A stretch of 64,000 nucleotides of DNA from Sphingomonas sp. (GCA_019753375.1 JAIELC010000032.1:1-64000), one strand, 5' to 3'; counted from the stretch's first letter, positions 19,721-29,948 are shown. The notes: generated from the sequence alone by a model not told the origin. Numbers and translations are program-made.

Positions 19721-20854
19721 TTGAGCGCTATCGACGATGACGACGTCCCACCGCTTGAAATCCTCGAATTGCCGCTGGGTGAGTGGCACCGCGCGCGCAA
19801 TGCTCGGATGGTTGAATTCGCCGGCTATCATATGCCGATCCAATATGATGGCATCATGGCCGAGCATTTGTGGACGCGGGAAAACGCCGGGCTGTTCGAT
19901 GTCAGCCATATGGGCCAGCTTCATCTGTCCGGAGAGGGCGTCGAAGCCGCGCTTGAATCGGTGGTGCCGGCCGATGTGAAAGGTCTCGCGCTTGGCCGCA
20001 TGCGCTATTCGCTGTTGTTGGCGCCCGATGGGGGCATTCTCGACGATCTGATGATCAGTCGCTGGGGGCAGGGTCTGTATGTCGTTGTCAACGGCGCGGT
20101 AAAATATGATGACATCGCGTATCTGCTCGATGCGGTTCCCGACGACGTAACCATCAATCACATGGACGACCATGCGCTGTTCGCGCTGCAGGGGCCCAAG
20201 GCCTTTGAGGTGTTGTCCCGCCATGCATCCGGCGATTACCCGCTCGATTCGCTTCGATTCATGACTGGCGGGCAGTTTCGGCTTGGCGGCGCCGATGTCT
20301 GGATCAGCCGATCAGGGTACACCGGTGAAGACGGCTTCGAAATTTCCCTGCCCGCCGACTCAGCTGTGGCTGTAGCCGAACTGTTGTGTGGCGAGACCGA
20401 GGTAAAACCAATCGGGCTTGGCGCCCGCGATTCGCTCCGGCTGGAGGCTGGGTTGCCGCTGTACGGGCATGATCTTGATCCAACCATTACCCCCGGGATG
20501 GCTGATCTTGGTTTTGCCCTGTCGAAGCGCCGCCGTGAGGCAGCTGACTTCGCCGGCGCCGCGCGAATTCTGGCTGAGCGGGAAAATGGTCCAGCAATGA
20601 AGCGCGTCGGCCTGACGGTCGACGGGCGCCAGCCAGTCCGCGAAGGCGCCGACGTGGTTGATGACGCCGGCAATGTCATCGGCCGGGTCACGTCGGGCGG
20701 TTTCGCGCCCAGTCTGGGAGCACCAATTGCCATGGCCTATGTGCCATTGGCGCTAAGCGCACCCGGCACGCAAATCAACCTTTCGCAGCGCGGCAAGGTC
20801 CATGACGCGACCGTCACCGTGATGCCATTTATTCCCCATCAATACGTCCGCTGA
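19721..20854 (+). CDS. gcvT: Glycine cleavage system T protein (aminomethyltransferase)
   Basis: 377 residues. Transfers the methylene group from the H-protein-bound aminomethyl to tetrahydrofolate, releasing ammonia. The start is a TTG at 19721 with GGAGA seven bases upstream; the next ATG would remove conserved [19 protein letters not shown]. Family landmarks are [68 protein letters not shown] and [20 protein letters not shown]. First gene of gcvT-gcvH-gcvPA-gcvPB under the glycine riboswitch. Confidence 0.96.
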   Translation: MSAIDDDDVPPLEILELPLGEWHRARNARMVEFAGYHMPIQYDGIMAEHLWTRENAGLFDVSHMGQLHLSGEGVEAALESVVPADVKGLALGRMRYSLLLAPDGGILDDLMISRWGQGLYVVVNGAVKYDDIAYLLDAVPDDVTINHMDDHALFALQGPKAFEVLSRHASGDYPLDSLRFMTGGQFRLGGADVWISRSGYTGEDGFEISLPADSAVAVAELLCGETEVKPIGLGARDSLRLEAGLPLYGHDLDPTITPGMADLGFALSKRRREAADFAGAARILAERENGPAMKRVGLTVDGRQPVREGADVVDDAGNVIGRVTSGGFAPSLGAPIAMAYVPLALSAPGTQINLSQRGKVHDATVTVMPFIPHQYVR

Positions 20855-20864
20855 GGAGGCAGCC

Positions 20865-21236
20865 ATGAGCCGTTATTTTACCGAAGACCATGAATGGATC
20901 GAGCTTGATGGCGAGATCGGCACGGTTGGGATTACCGAATATGCCCAGGAGCAATTGGGCGATATCGTGTTCGTCGATGTGCCTGACGAAGGTAAGGAAC
21001 TGACCAAGGGTGACGAAGCCGCCGTGGTCGAATCGGTCAAGGCGGCATCGGATGTCTACGCACCGGTTTCGGGCACGGTGATTGAGGGCAATGCTGCGCT
21101 TGCCGACACGCCGGGCCTCGTCAACGAAGACCCCGAAGGCGATGGCTGGTTCTTCAAGCTAACCTTGACCGACACTGGCGAGTTGGACGGCATGATGGAC
21201 GAAGTGGCGTATGAGGCTTTCGTCGCAAAGCTGTGA
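20865..21236 (+). CDS. gcvH: Glycine cleavage system H protein
   Basis: 123 residues. Lipoyl carrier shuttling the aminomethyl intermediate between P and T proteins. Lipoylated Lys59 sits in [14 protein letters not shown]. The start [14 protein letters not shown] and [19 protein letters not shown] are typical. GAGGAG precedes the ATG. Ten bases after gcvT. Confidence 0.97.
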   Translation: MSRYFTEDHEWIELDGEIGTVGITEYAQEQLGDIVFVDVPDEGKELTKGDEAAVVESVKAASDVYAPVSGTVIEGNAALADTPGLVNEDPEGDGWFFKLTLTDTGELDGMMDEVAYEAFVAKL

Positions 21237-21246
21237 TGTTGTTGCG

Positions 21247-21339
21247 CCCCTCCCCCTGGCGGGAGGGATTGGGGAGTGAGCGCGTCGCTTACTCCCGGTT
21301 GCTCACCCCCCGGCCCCTCCCGCCGTTGGGAGGGGGGAG
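21247..21339. repeat. Palindromic repeat D, between gcvH and gcvPA
   Basis: A more diverged member of the C-rich palindrome family found at 291, 1245 and 1626: left arm 21247-21276 (CCCCTCCCCCTGGCGGGAGG core) and right arm 21306-21339. The terminal GGGAGGGGGGAG of the right arm lies about nine bases before the gcvPA ATG and so appears to provide its ribosome site, which would be sequestered if the arms paired. Confidence 0.7.
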
Positions 21340-21348
21340 TATTTCAGA

Positions 21349-22707
21349 ATGCGTTATCTGCCGCTGACACGAAATGATCGACAGGCGATGCTCGCGACAA
21401 TCGGCGCGCATTCGATCGACGACCTTTTTGTCGATGTGCCCGAAGCTGCCCGGCTGAATGGGCCGATTGATGACCTGCCGATGCATGCGAGCGAACTGGC
21501 GGTTGAACGCCATATGGCGGCATTGGCACGACAGAATCTGGTGGCCGGAGAGGTGCCGTTCTTTCTGGGTTGCGGCGCTTACCGGCACCATGTGCCTGCC
21601 TCTGTCGATCATCTGATCCAGCGGGGCGAATTCCTGACCGCCTACACCCCCTATCAGCCCGAAATCGCGCAGGGCACGCTGCAGATGCTGTTCGAATTTC
21701 AGACGCAAGTGGCCCGGCTGCTGGGTACCGATGTCGCCAATGCCAGCATGTATGACGGATCGACGGCATGCTGGGAAGCGATTGGCATGGCGCGGCGCAT
21801 CACAAAACGCGGCAAGGCGATATTGTCGGGCGGGCTGCACCCGCATTATGTCTCGGTCGCGCGGACGATGGCGAAATATACCGGCGACCTTCTTGAAACC
21901 GCATTGCCGCAGTTAACCGCGGACACCGATATCAACCGCCTGATCGCGCGCATCGACGATGATACGTCGTGCGTGGTGGTACAATATCCCGATATCCTTG
22001 GCCGCATTGCTGATTTGCGGCCGCTGGCGGATGCCTGCCACGCGAAAAAGGCGCTGCTGATCGCCGTCGTGACCGAACCTGTTGCCCTTGGGGCGATCAA
22101 GGCGCCGGGTGAAATGGATGCCGATATTGTCGTTGGCGAAGGCCAGTCGATTGGGGTCGGGCTGCAGTTTGGCGGCCCTTATGTCGGGCTGTTCGGCTGC
22201 AAAGAGAAATATGTTCGCCAGATGCCAGGACGCTTGTGCGGAGAGACACTCGACGCCGATGGCCGGCGGGGATTTGTCCTGACGCTGAGCACGCGCGAGC
22301 AACATATCCGACGTGAAAAGGCGACGTCGAATATCTGCACGAATTCCGGACTGTGCGCGCTGGCGTTCTCCATACACATGACGTTGTTGGGAGAGGCCGG
22401 TCTCCGTCGGCTGGCTGAATTAAACCATGTTGGCGCCAGCGCAGCCGCCGATCGCTTGGCTGATGTCGACGGGGTTGAGCTGGTAACCGATCAGTTCTTC
22501 AACGAATTCACCCTGAAGCTTTCAAAAGAAGCGCGGCCGGTGGTGCGCCAGCTCGCCGATCGGCGCATTCTTGCCGGGGTATCGCTGGGGCGGCTGTATC
22601 CGGGCGTCGCCGATCTTGACCATGGATTGGTCGTCGCGGTGACCGAAACAACGACAGAGGATGATGTTGAGGCATTGGCCTCCGCACTTGAGGAGGTGCT
22701 GGCATGA
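21349..22707 (+). CDS. gcvPA: Glycine dehydrogenase (decarboxylating) subunit 1
   Basis: 452 residues. N-terminal half of the two-subunit glycine decarboxylase (P protein); decarboxylates glycine with PLP and loads H protein. Landmarks are [73 protein letters not shown] and [20 protein letters not shown]. It has the family length for the split form. Its ribosome site lies in palindromic repeat D. The stop overlaps the gcvPB start by four bases. Confidence 0.96.
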   Translation: MRYLPLTRNDRQAMLATIGAHSIDDLFVDVPEAARLNGPIDDLPMHASELAVERHMAALARQNLVAGEVPFFLGCGAYRHHVPASVDHLIQRGEFLTAYTPYQPEIAQGTLQMLFEFQTQVARLLGTDVANASMYDGSTACWEAIGMARRITKRGKAILSGGLHPHYVSVARTMAKYTGDLLETALPQLTADTDINRLIARIDDDTSCVVVQYPDILGRIADLRPLADACHAKKALLIAVVTEPVALGAIKAPGEMDADIVVGEGQSIGVGLQFGGPYVGLFGCKEKYVRQMPGRLCGETLDADGRRGFVLTLSTREQHIRREKATSNICTNSGLCALAFSIHMTLLGEAGLRRLAELNHVGASAAADRLADVDGVELVTDQFFNEFTLKLSKEARPVVRQLADRRILAGVSLGRLYPGVADLDHGLVVAVTETTTEDDVEALASALEEVLA

Positions 22708-24275
22708 CGATCAATGCAAGCGGATGGCGTCCCGAAGCGCCTGAGTCGAGCGCCGCCAAGCCGGTTACCTTTACCGGCAACAAAGCGCTGATGCTGGAAG
22801 AGGCACTGATCTTTGAAATTGGCGACCGACACACCACCGGCGTCGACATTGCCGAAGCGCCGGCGGGAAAATCCCGGCTGGGCGAACTTGGGCGTGCCTC
22901 GATTATCGGCTTGCCGGGCTTGTCCGAGCCAGAGGCGGTGCGGCATTACACACGCCTGAGCCGCCAGAATTATGGAATCGATCTGGGCTTTTTCCCGCTC
23001 GGCAGCTGCACGATGAAGCATAATCCGCGCCTCAACGAAAAAATGGCGCGGCTGCCCGGTTTTGCCGACATTCACCCGTTGCAGCCGGTTGATACCGTTC
23101 AGGGGGCGCTGGGCGTCATCCATGAACTGGCGCATTGGCTGATTACCCTGACCGGCATGCACGCGGTCGCGATGAGCCCCAAGGCGGGCGCGCATGGCGA
23201 GCTCTGCGGTATTTTGGCAATCAAGGCGGCGCTTGAGGCACGGGGGCAGGGCCACCGCAAGGTCATCCTGGTTCCCGAAAGCGCGCACGGCACCAACCCG
23301 GCGACGGCGGCGTTCGCGGGCTATAACGTTGAAGATATTCCGGCGACACCGGAAGGGCGCGTCGACACGGCTGCGCTGAAAGCGCGGCTGGGACCGGACG
23401 TGGCCGGGGTGATGATCACCAATCCCAATACCTGCGGTCTGTTTGAACGCGACTTGAAGGATATTTCCGATGCCGTCCACGCGGCCGGTGGGTTTGTATA
23501 TTGCGACGGCGCCAATTTTAACGCGATCGTGGGGCGGGTACGCCCCGGCGATCTGGGCGTCGATGCAATGCACATCAATCTCCACAAGACCTTTTCCACG
23601 CCGCATGGTGGCGGCGGCCCGGGCTCTGGCCCGGTGGTGTTGTCTGAAGCGCTGGCGCCATTTGGTCCGTTGCCGTTCGTGGCGAAGCAGCCCGATGGCC
23701 ATTTGTTGCTGATCGAAGAGGAAACCGCCGGCGAGGACCATCCCGACAGCTTTGGCCGAATGGTCGCCTTTCACGGCCAGATGGGGATGTTTACCCGCGC
23801 GCTCAGCTACATCATGAGCCACGGTGCCGACGGTTTGCGCCAGGTCGCCGAGGATGCAGTGCTCAACGCCAATTATGTCCTGCGATCGTTGCAGGATGTG
23901 CTGGATGCGCCATTTGGCCATGCCGGACCGTGCATGCACGAAGCGCTGTTTTCCGATGCCGGGCTTGCCGACGGTTTTACGACGCTCGACATTGCGAAGG
24001 GGCTGATCGACGAAGGGTTCCACCCGATGACGATGTATTTCCCGCTGGTCGTCCACGGCGCCATGCTGATCGAGCCGACCGAGACCGAAAGCAAGGCCGC
24101 GATCGACCAGTTTGTCGGTGCGCTGCGATCGGTGGCGACACGCGCCAAGGCGGGCGATGCAGCCTTGAAGTCCGCACCCCATTTTGCCCCGCGCGCCCGG
24201 CTCGATGAGACATTGGCGGCGCGCAAGCCAGTGCTCGCCTGGAAGGAGCCCGATCTGGAGGCAGCGGCGGAATAA
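22704..24275 (+). CDS. gcvPB: Glycine dehydrogenase (decarboxylating) subunit 2
   Basis: 523 residues. PLP-bearing half of glycine decarboxylase. The cofactor lysine is Lys295 in [20 protein letters not shown]. Other marks are [44 protein letters not shown] and, near the end, [20 protein letters not shown]. Overlaps gcvPA by four bases and its stop overlaps the next start by one base, so the two small genes that follow are likely read with it. Confidence 0.97.
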   Translation: MTINASGWRPEAPESSAAKPVTFTGNKALMLEEALIFEIGDRHTTGVDIAEAPAGKSRLGELGRASIIGLPGLSEPEAVRHYTRLSRQNYGIDLGFFPLGSCTMKHNPRLNEKMARLPGFADIHPLQPVDTVQGALGVIHELAHWLITLTGMHAVAMSPKAGAHGELCGILAIKAALEARGQGHRKVILVPESAHGTNPATAAFAGYNVEDIPATPEGRVDTAALKARLGPDVAGVMITNPNTCGLFERDLKDISDAVHAAGGFVYCDGANFNAIVGRVRPGDLGVDAMHINLHKTFSTPHGGGGPGSGPVVLSEALAPFGPLPFVAKQPDGHLLLIEEETAGEDHPDSFGRMVAFHGQMGMFTRALSYIMSHGADGLRQVAEDAVLNANYVLRSLQDVLDAPFGHAGPCMHEALFSDAGLADGFTTLDIAKGLIDEGFHPMTMYFPLVVHGAMLIEPTETESKAAIDQFVGALRSVATRAKAGDAALKSAPHFAPRARLDETLAARKPVLAWKEPDLEAAAE

Positions 24276-24724
24276 TGGCGGTGGACTGGCCGGGCCTTTT
24301 CCGACTGGCCAATGCCGTCGCGCTGATCGCCTGGCTGATCCTGATTCTGGCACCACGGCGTCCTTGGCTGGTGGAGGCGCTGCGGCTGGGCGTCGCGGGT
24401 GGCCTGGCGACGCTGTATGTGGGGCTGATAGTGACTGCCCTTACCGTCGGTTTCGCAGGCCCTGCCGGTCCATCGCCCGACTTCTCGACCATCGCCGGCG
24501 TCCGGGCGATCTTTGCCACCGATGGCGGCGCAGTTACCGGTTGGATCCATTATCTGGCGTTCGATCTGGTTGCCGGGTTGTGGATCGCCGGGGACGCTGA
24601 TGCCCGCGGGATCGGCCGGCTGGTCCAGGCACCGGCGTTGGTGCTGTGTTTTCTGGCGGGCCCGGCGGGCCTGTTCATCCATTTGGTGATGACGCGTCTG
24701 ATCTGGCGACAAAAGGTGCCGTGA
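24275..24724 (+). CDS. ABA4-like membrane protein (DUF4281)
   Basis: 149 residues, four predicted TM segments: LFRLANAVALIAWLILILAP, GVAGGLATLYVGLIVTALTV, WIHYLAFDLVAGLWIAGDA and LCFLAGPAGLFIHLVMTRLI. This pattern, with GWIHYLAFDLVAG, fits the ABA4-like family (plant ABA4 acts in neoxanthin formation; the bacterial role is unknown). It starts within the gcvPB stop and abuts the DUF938 gene. Confidence 0.82.
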   Translation: MAVDWPGLFRLANAVALIAWLILILAPRRPWLVEALRLGVAGGLATLYVGLIVTALTVGFAGPAGPSPDFSTIAGVRAIFATDGGAVTGWIHYLAFDLVAGLWIAGDADARGIGRLVQAPALVLCFLAGPAGLFIHLVMTRLIWRQKVP

Positions 24725-25369
24725 ATGCCGCAAGGTGATGCTGATGCGACGCCGTGGATCGCCGCCGACGACCGCGGCGAAACGCGCAAATATGCGCCTG
24801 CTGCCGTGCGTAACCGGGGGGCTATCGCCGAAACATTGCGCGGCCAATTGCCGGTGTCGGGCCTGGTGCTGGAAGTTGCCAGCGGCAGCGGCGAACATTG
24901 TGCGTATTTCGCCCAGGAATTTGCCGCGCTCGACTGGCAGCCGAGCGATCCTGACGCTGCGGCCCGGTTATCGATTGCAGCGTGGTGCGACGGGATGGTC
25001 AATGTCCGAGCGCCCATTAATATCGACGCGGCCACAGCCGATTGGCCAGTCGATTCAGCGGACGCGGTATTGTGCATCAATATGGTCCATATCGCGCCGT
25101 GGGCGGCAACGTCGGGATTGATGGCGGGCGCCGCCACGCTATTGGACAAAGGGGCGCCGTTGATCCTCTATGGCCCCTTTCGCCGCGCCGATTCTGCCAC
25201 CGCGCCAAGCAACGAGGCGTTTGATCAATCATTGAAAAGCCGCGACCCGCGCTGGGGGCTGCGCACGGTGGAGGAAGTCAGCGCTGTTGCAGGCTCGGTC
25301 GGACTGGCCTTCGACAAGCTTTTTGAGATGCCGGCCAACAACCTGATTCTGGTCTTTCGTCGCCAATAA
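24725..25369 (+). CDS. DUF938 SAM-methyltransferase-like protein
   Basis: 214 residues. DUF938 family: start RKYAPAAVRNRGAIAETL, a motif I-like VLEVASGSGEHCAYFAQ, NMVHIAPWAATSGLMAGA and LYGPFRRADSATAPSNEAFD. Resembles class I SAM-dependent methyltransferases, but the substrate is unknown. The ATG directly follows the preceding TGA. Convergent with the DMT transporter. Confidence 0.85.
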   Translation: MPQGDADATPWIAADDRGETRKYAPAAVRNRGAIAETLRGQLPVSGLVLEVASGSGEHCAYFAQEFAALDWQPSDPDAAARLSIAAWCDGMVNVRAPINIDAATADWPVDSADAVLCINMVHIAPWAATSGLMAGAATLLDKGAPLILYGPFRRADSATAPSNEAFDQSLKSRDPRWGLRTVEEVSAVAGSVGLAFDKLFEMPANNLILVFRRQ

Positions 25370-25382
25370 GCTTGGTCTGGCG

Positions 25383-25422
25383 GAACCGGGCAGAACCGTG
25401 ACCGGGGCGGGCCGACCGGTTC
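25383..25422. terminator. Possible hairpin between convergent genes
   Basis: GAACCGG (25383-25389) pairs with CCGGTTC (25416-25422) in the 52-base gap between the DUF938 gene and the transporter. There is no clear T tract, so termination is only a suggestion. Confidence 0.35.
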
Positions 25423-26345
25423 TACAAAGCGTCAATTGCCCGGTCGACCTTTTCGCGGCGCAGTCTGTGTTCGCGCCAGACGATGTACAGGCCACTGGCA
25501 ATGATGATGGGCGCGCCGACCCATGTCGACCAGCTGGGGACATTGCCGAACAATACCCACCCTAATAGCGCCGCCCAGATGAGCCCGGTATAATCCATCG
25601 GCACGACAACCGACACGGGCGCTGATGCCAGCGCGGCGGTCATCAGCAGCTGCGCAATGCCCCCCATCAGTCCCACGCCGATCATGAATGCCCAGGTTTC
25701 CCATGGGTGCGCCGAGGCGGAAAAAGCAAAAGCGAGGGCGAGCGGTGGTACCGATAGCATCGAAAACCAGAATACAATGGTGGGGGCGCTTTCAGTCTTG
25801 CTGATCTGACGCAACAGGATCGATACGCCGGAACTCATCATGGCCCCCATCAAACCGGTGATAATGCCGATGACCGCGATGTGGCCACTGCCCGGACGCG
25901 TAACGATCAGCACGCCGACAAAGCCGATCGCGACCGCGCCCCAGCGATGCCAGCCCGTCGGTTCCCGCAAGATCACGGCACCCAATATTGTCGCGAATAT
26001 CGGCAGCGTGAATTGCAGCGTCGTGGATTCCGCCAGCGGGAGCAAAAGGATCGTGGAGAAGACAAACAACATGCTGGTCAGGCCAAGCGCCGTCCGCGAC
26101 AAGTGCGCGCCGATCCGGTCGGTCCTGATGCTTGCAAGACCGGGGCCCGCTGCGATCCACGCGACGACCGGCAGCAAGGCAAAGCTCTGCCTGAAGAACA
26201 GGATCTCACCCAGCTTTGCGCCGCCCGCTTCGGACAATTTGACCAACGCGTTCATGATGCCAAAGGTCGCAACCGACCCCAGCCGCAGCGCAGCGCCATA
26301 AAGGATGCGATCTCTGGAGGCCGCAGCCATACCCGACGTCATCAC
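25422..26345 (-). CDS. DMT-superfamily (EamA) transporter
   Basis: 307 residues with about ten TM helices in two EamA repeats. The first has FGIMNALVKLSEAGGAKLGE and ILLLPLAESTTLQFTLPIFA; the second has APVSVVVPMDYTGLIWAALL and PIIIASGLYIVWREHRLRRE. Family members export metabolites such as amino acids or S-adenosylmethionine; the substrate here cannot be read from sequence. Divergent from proS across 86 bases. Confidence 0.9.
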   Translation of the reverse strand: MMTSGMAAASRDRILYGAALRLGSVATFGIMNALVKLSEAGGAKLGEILFFRQSFALLPVVAWIAAGPGLASIRTDRIGAHLSRTALGLTSMLFVFSTILLLPLAESTTLQFTLPIFATILGAVILREPTGWHRWGAVAIGFVGVLIVTRPGSGHIAVIGIITGLMGAMMSSGVSILLRQISKTESAPTIVFWFSMLSVPPLALAFAFSASAHPWETWAFMIGVGLMGGIAQLLMTAALASAPVSVVVPMDYTGLIWAALLGWVLFGNVPSWSTWVGAPIIIASGLYIVWREHRLRREKVDRAIDAL

Positions 26346-26431
26346 GGTCCCTTATCGGCGCAAAGCGTTAGGGGAAAGGGGGCAGCTTTCCGCTGGCGTC
26401 GCGGGGGCGTCCCGCGCTATCGGACCGGTCC

Positions 26432-27967
26432 ATGATCAAACACGCCCTTTCCGTCACCCGCGCCGACGATTTCGCGCAATGGTATCAAACCGTCATTTCC
26501 GAAGCCGATATGGCCGAGGAAAGCGGGGTTCGCGGCTGCATGGTCATCCGGCCCTGGGGATATGGCATCTGGGAACGGATGCAGCGGCTGCTTGATGATC
26601 AGATCAAGGCAACGGGGCATGAGAATTGCTATTTCCCACTGTTCATCCCGCTGTCGTATTTTGAGAAGGAAGCCGAGCATGTTGACGGTTTTGCCAAGGA
26701 AATGGCGGTTGTCACGCATCACCGGTTGATCGCCGACGGCAAAGGCGGACTGGTTCCCGATCCCGACGCGAAGCTGGAAGAGCCGCTGGTGGTTCGACCA
26801 ACCTCTGAAACGGTGATCGGCACTGCCTTTGCCCGATGGGTCCAGTCCTGGCGCGATTTGCCGGTCCTGATTAACCAGTGGGCCAATGTCGTCCGCTGGG
26901 AAATGCGCACGCGAATGTTTTTGCGCACGACGGAATTCCTTTGGCAGGAGGGCCACACGGCGCATGCCAGCGAGGCAGAGGCACGCGAAGAAACGCTCAA
27001 GATGCTGGAAGTCTATCGCGCCTTTGCCGAGGAGTGCGTGGCAATGCCGGTAGTGGCTGGCGAGAAGCCGGAGAATGAGCGGTTTCCCGGCGCGGTCGCG
27101 ACCTACTCGATTGAAGCGATGATGCAGGACGGCAAGGCACTGCAGGCCGGGACGAGCCATTTTCTGGGCACCAATTTCGCGCATGCGCAAAACATCCGCT
27201 TTCAGAATGCGGCTGGTGAACTGGACTATGCCCACACGACAAGCTGGGGTGTGTCGACGCGGATGATCGGCGGGATGATCATGGTGCACGGCGACGACGA
27301 CGGGCTGCGCGTACCACCGCGCCTGGCGCCCTGGCAGATCGTGATTGTGCCCATGCTGCGCGATCAGCCCGAAGACGAAGAGATCGTCAGTTATTGCAAG
27401 TCGCTGCGATCGGAGCTGGCGGCACTTTCCGCCTTTGCAGAGCCGGTTCGCGTGCTTCTCGATATGCGTTCGTCCAAGGCAGCGACCAAGCGTTGGGGCT
27501 GGGTGAAAAAGGGAGCGCCGATTGTGATCGAGGTTGGCGGCCGCGATGTCGCTGGCGCCAATGTGTCGGTGATCCGCCGTGATCGTCTGTACCGCGAGGA
27601 TGGCAAGCTCGACAGCGCGGTTGTGGCCAGGGACGATTTTGTTGCCGCCGCCGCGACGATGCTGGTGGACATTCAGGCGATGCTATTTGCCGATGCCAAG
27701 GCGCGACTTGATGGCAATATCGGCCGCGATGTGACTGAATTTGCCGGTATCGAGCGCCATTTCGGTGGCCACGTCAAGAATCCGGGCTGGCTTGAGGTCG
27801 AATGGGCCAAGCCCACCGGGGCTGAACTTGACCGAGCGATTGAGCAGTTGAAGGCGCTCAAGCTGACGCTGCGCAACGTACCCAATGGCGCTGCCCCAGT
27901 AACGGGGACTTGCATCTTTACCGGGCGGCCCGCTGTCGAGCGTGTACTGGTCGGGCGCGCCTATTAA
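26432..27967 (+). CDS. proS: Proline--tRNA ligase, archaeal/eukaryotic-type
   Basis: 511 residues. Class II synthetase charging tRNA-Pro. Motif 1 region IRPWGYGIWERMQRLLD, motif 2 EMRTRMFLRTTEFLWQEGHT, motif 3 SWGVSTRMIGGMIMVHGD, then the anticodon-binding domain (LAPWQIVIVPMLRD) and a C-terminal extension ending in VGRAY. It lacks the bacterial editing insertion, is longer than the roughly 440-residue short alphaproteobacterial form, and ends in Tyr as archaeal-type enzymes do. The C-terminal zinc-binding cysteines of that type are reduced to one (GTCIFTG). Identity as ProRS is secure; the subtype is inferred. Confidence 0.95.
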   Translation: MIKHALSVTRADDFAQWYQTVISEADMAEESGVRGCMVIRPWGYGIWERMQRLLDDQIKATGHENCYFPLFIPLSYFEKEAEHVDGFAKEMAVVTHHRLIADGKGGLVPDPDAKLEEPLVVRPTSETVIGTAFARWVQSWRDLPVLINQWANVVRWEMRTRMFLRTTEFLWQEGHTAHASEAEAREETLKMLEVYRAFAEECVAMPVVAGEKPENERFPGAVATYSIEAMMQDGKALQAGTSHFLGTNFAHAQNIRFQNAAGELDYAHTTSWGVSTRMIGGMIMVHGDDDGLRVPPRLAPWQIVIVPMLRDQPEDEEIVSYCKSLRSELAALSAFAEPVRVLLDMRSSKAATKRWGWVKKGAPIVIEVGGRDVAGANVSVIRRDRLYREDGKLDSAVVARDDFVAAAATMLVDIQAMLFADAKARLDGNIGRDVTEFAGIERHFGGHVKNPGWLEVEWAKPTGAELDRAIEQLKALKLTLRNVPNGAAPVTGTCIFTGRPAVERVLVGRAY

Positions 27968-28093
27968 TCGCGCTGCGGCGGTTTTTCGATGCCCAAGCGC
28001 CTTAATGGTGCGGTGCTGGGCGGTGGAGGCTGCTTTTCGCCCGTCGATCCCGCATCATGCTATAAAGGCCATCTCTCCAGCCGAAAGCAGCCC

Positions 28094-29251
28094 ATGCCCG
28101 AGATTGCCAAAAAAACCGGATCATCAGCCGCGTTCAACCGTGAAGCCATGGGACAGGTCGTCCTGGTGTTGCAGGGCGGCGGCGCGCTCGGTGCCTATCA
28201 AGTCGGCGTTTATCAGGCGATGCATGAAGCTGGGATCGAACCCGATTGGGTGATCGGGACCTCGATTGGCGCGATTAACGCGGCGATCATTGCCGGAAAT
28301 TCGCCCAACATGCGGCTTGCGCGGTTGACCGAGTTCTGGATGCGCATGCGGCACAATCCGATGACCCAGATGGCAGCAAGCATTCCGGGCTGGGGGGGGA
28401 TTGCGGCCAATGCGATGACCGCGACCGGCGGCGTTCAGGGATTTTTTCATCCGAACCCCATGGCGTTCTGGACGGATTTTTTCCCCATCGACCCGGAAAA
28501 GACCGGATTTTACTCGACCGCGCCGCTTGAACAGACGCTGCACGATGTCATCGATCTTGATCTGTTGAATGCCTGCACCACGCGGCTGACCGTTGGCGCG
28601 GCCCATGTCCAAAGTGGCGAATTGCGCTATTTTGATAGCCGGGACGGCGCACTTACCTTGCGCCACATCATGGCATCGGGTGCCTTGCCGCCGGCTTTCC
28701 CCGCGGTCCGCATCGATGGGGAGCTTTACTGGGACGGCGGCATCCTGTCGAACACGCCAGTGGAGGCCGTCTTTGACGATAGCCCGCGCTATTCAGGGGT
28801 GGTATTTGCGGTTCATATCTGGAATCCGACCGGTCCAGAGCCAGACACTATTCAGCGCGTCATCAGCCGCCAGAAGGACTTGCAATATGCCAGTCGGGCA
28901 ACGGCGCATATCGCCCGACAAAAGCAACTCCACAAATTGCGCCATGTGATCGCCGAACTGGCAGCGGCACTTCCAGAAGCGAAGCGCAATACGCCGGAAA
29001 TGCGCGCGCTGGCGGGCTATGGGTGCCTAACCCGGATGCACGTCGTTCGGTTGTTGGCGCCCCCGCTGGCGGGAGAAGATCACAGCAAGGACATTGATTT
29101 CAGCCCCGCGGGTATTCGAGCGCGCTGGGATGCCGGCTATGCGGATACCAAGCGTGTGCTGGAGCAACAGCCCTGGATCGGCGATTTCGACCCGATGGAG
29201 GGGTTTGTGCTGCACGAGGCTGCCGCGGGCGATATGATCAAGGAAGGATAA
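28094..29251 (+). CDS. Patatin-like phospholipase
   Basis: 385 residues from ATG 28094 (the frame is open from 27989, but the extra 35 residues look non-conserved). Patatin domain: oxyanion GGGALGAYQVGVYQ (28-41), nucleophile Ser57 in GTSIGA, and the catalytic Asp in YWDGGILSN. A C-terminal DUF3734-type region follows (QKQLHKLRHVIAELAA, RMHVVRLLAPP, WDAGYADTKRVLEQQPW). Acts on acyl lipids by family; the substrate is unknown. A weak GAAAG precedes the start. Confidence 0.9.
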   Translation: MPEIAKKTGSSAAFNREAMGQVVLVLQGGGALGAYQVGVYQAMHEAGIEPDWVIGTSIGAINAAIIAGNSPNMRLARLTEFWMRMRHNPMTQMAASIPGWGGIAANAMTATGGVQGFFHPNPMAFWTDFFPIDPEKTGFYSTAPLEQTLHDVIDLDLLNACTTRLTVGAAHVQSGELRYFDSRDGALTLRHIMASGALPPAFPAVRIDGELYWDGGILSNTPVEAVFDDSPRYSGVVFAVHIWNPTGPEPDTIQRVISRQKDLQYASRATAHIARQKQLHKLRHVIAELAAALPEAKRNTPEMRALAGYGCLTRMHVVRLLAPPLAGEDHSKDIDFSPAGIRARWDAGYADTKRVLEQQPWIGDFDPMEGFVLHEAAAGDMIKEG

Positions 29252-29254
29252 CGG

Positions 29255-29602
29255 TTGGTGATTACCGTTTATGGCATCAAGAACTGCGACACGGTGAAAA
29301 AGGCGCGCGCCTGGCTTGATGCGAACGCCGTCCCCTATCGCTTCCACGATTATAAGGCCGCCGGGATTGATGCCGTCAGACTGCAGCAATGGTCCACAAA
29401 GGTCGGGTGGGAGGTATTGCTGAACCGAAGCGGCACCAGCTTTCGTGCGCTGCCGGACGCGGACAAGCAGGGGATCGACCAAGCAAAGGCGATTGCGTTG
29501 ATGATCGGCAGTCCGTCGATGATCAAGCGACCGGTGGTTGAGCACGACGGCACCGTGCTGGTGGGGTTTAATCCCGAAATATACGCATCGACTTTGCGGT
29601 GA
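29255..29602 (+). CDS. ArsC/Spx-family (YffB-like) protein
   Basis: 115 residues from a TTG at 29255, seven bases after AAGGAAGG; the GTG at 29258 is an alternative. Thioredoxin-like ArsC fold: VYGIKNCDTVKKARAWLD, YRFHDYKAAGID, LLNRSGTSFRALPDADKQ, and a C-terminal SPSMIKRPVVEHDG. It has one N-terminal Cys and no CxxC. Members are called arsenate reductase-like, but true arsenate reduction is unproven for this subgroup. Closely follows the patatin gene. Confidence 0.87.
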   Translation: MVITVYGIKNCDTVKKARAWLDANAVPYRFHDYKAAGIDAVRLQQWSTKVGWEVLLNRSGTSFRALPDADKQGIDQAKAIALMIGSPSMIKRPVVEHDGTVLVGFNPEIYASTLR

Positions 29603-29666
29603 TTCGGCTTGTCGTTGCACGGCCGCGCCCCAATATCTTTTTAGAACCCAAGCTGGAGATTCTTTG

Positions 29667-29948
29667 ATGCCAACCGCGACCTGGAAGGGAAAGGTCCTTG
29701 CCAAATCCGACGATACCGTTGTGGTGGAGGGCAACCATTATTTCCCCGCAGATTCGCTCGATATCAGCCTGTTTGAAGACAGTGCGACGAAAAGCGTTTG
29801 CCCATGGAAGGGAACGGCCAGCTATAAAACGGTCGTGGTCGATGGCGAACGCAATGTCGACGCCGCATGGTATTACCCCGATCCCAAGGGCGCTGCCGCC
29901 CAGATCACCGGACGATTTGCATTCTGGAAAGGCGTTCAGATCGCCTGA
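29667..29948 (+). CDS. DUF427 domain protein
   Basis: 93 residues from ATG 29667; upstream frame belongs to overlapping sequence. DUF427: ATWKGKVLAKSDDTVVVEGN, YYFPADS-type strand, SVCPWKGTASYKTVVVDGE and AAWYYPDPKGAA. Function unknown; compact beta fold. Lies alone between an ArsC-like and a membrane protein gene. Confidence 0.9.
   Translation: MPTATWKGKVLAKSDDTVVVEGNHYFPADSLDISLFEDSATKSVCPWKGTASYKTVVVDGERNVDAAWYYPDPKGAAAQITGRFAFWKGVQIA

Noticed and set aside
22491..24356. Long minus-strand frame (621 codons) over gcvPB
   Set aside because: Antisense shadow of gcvPB; Arg/His-rich with no domain.
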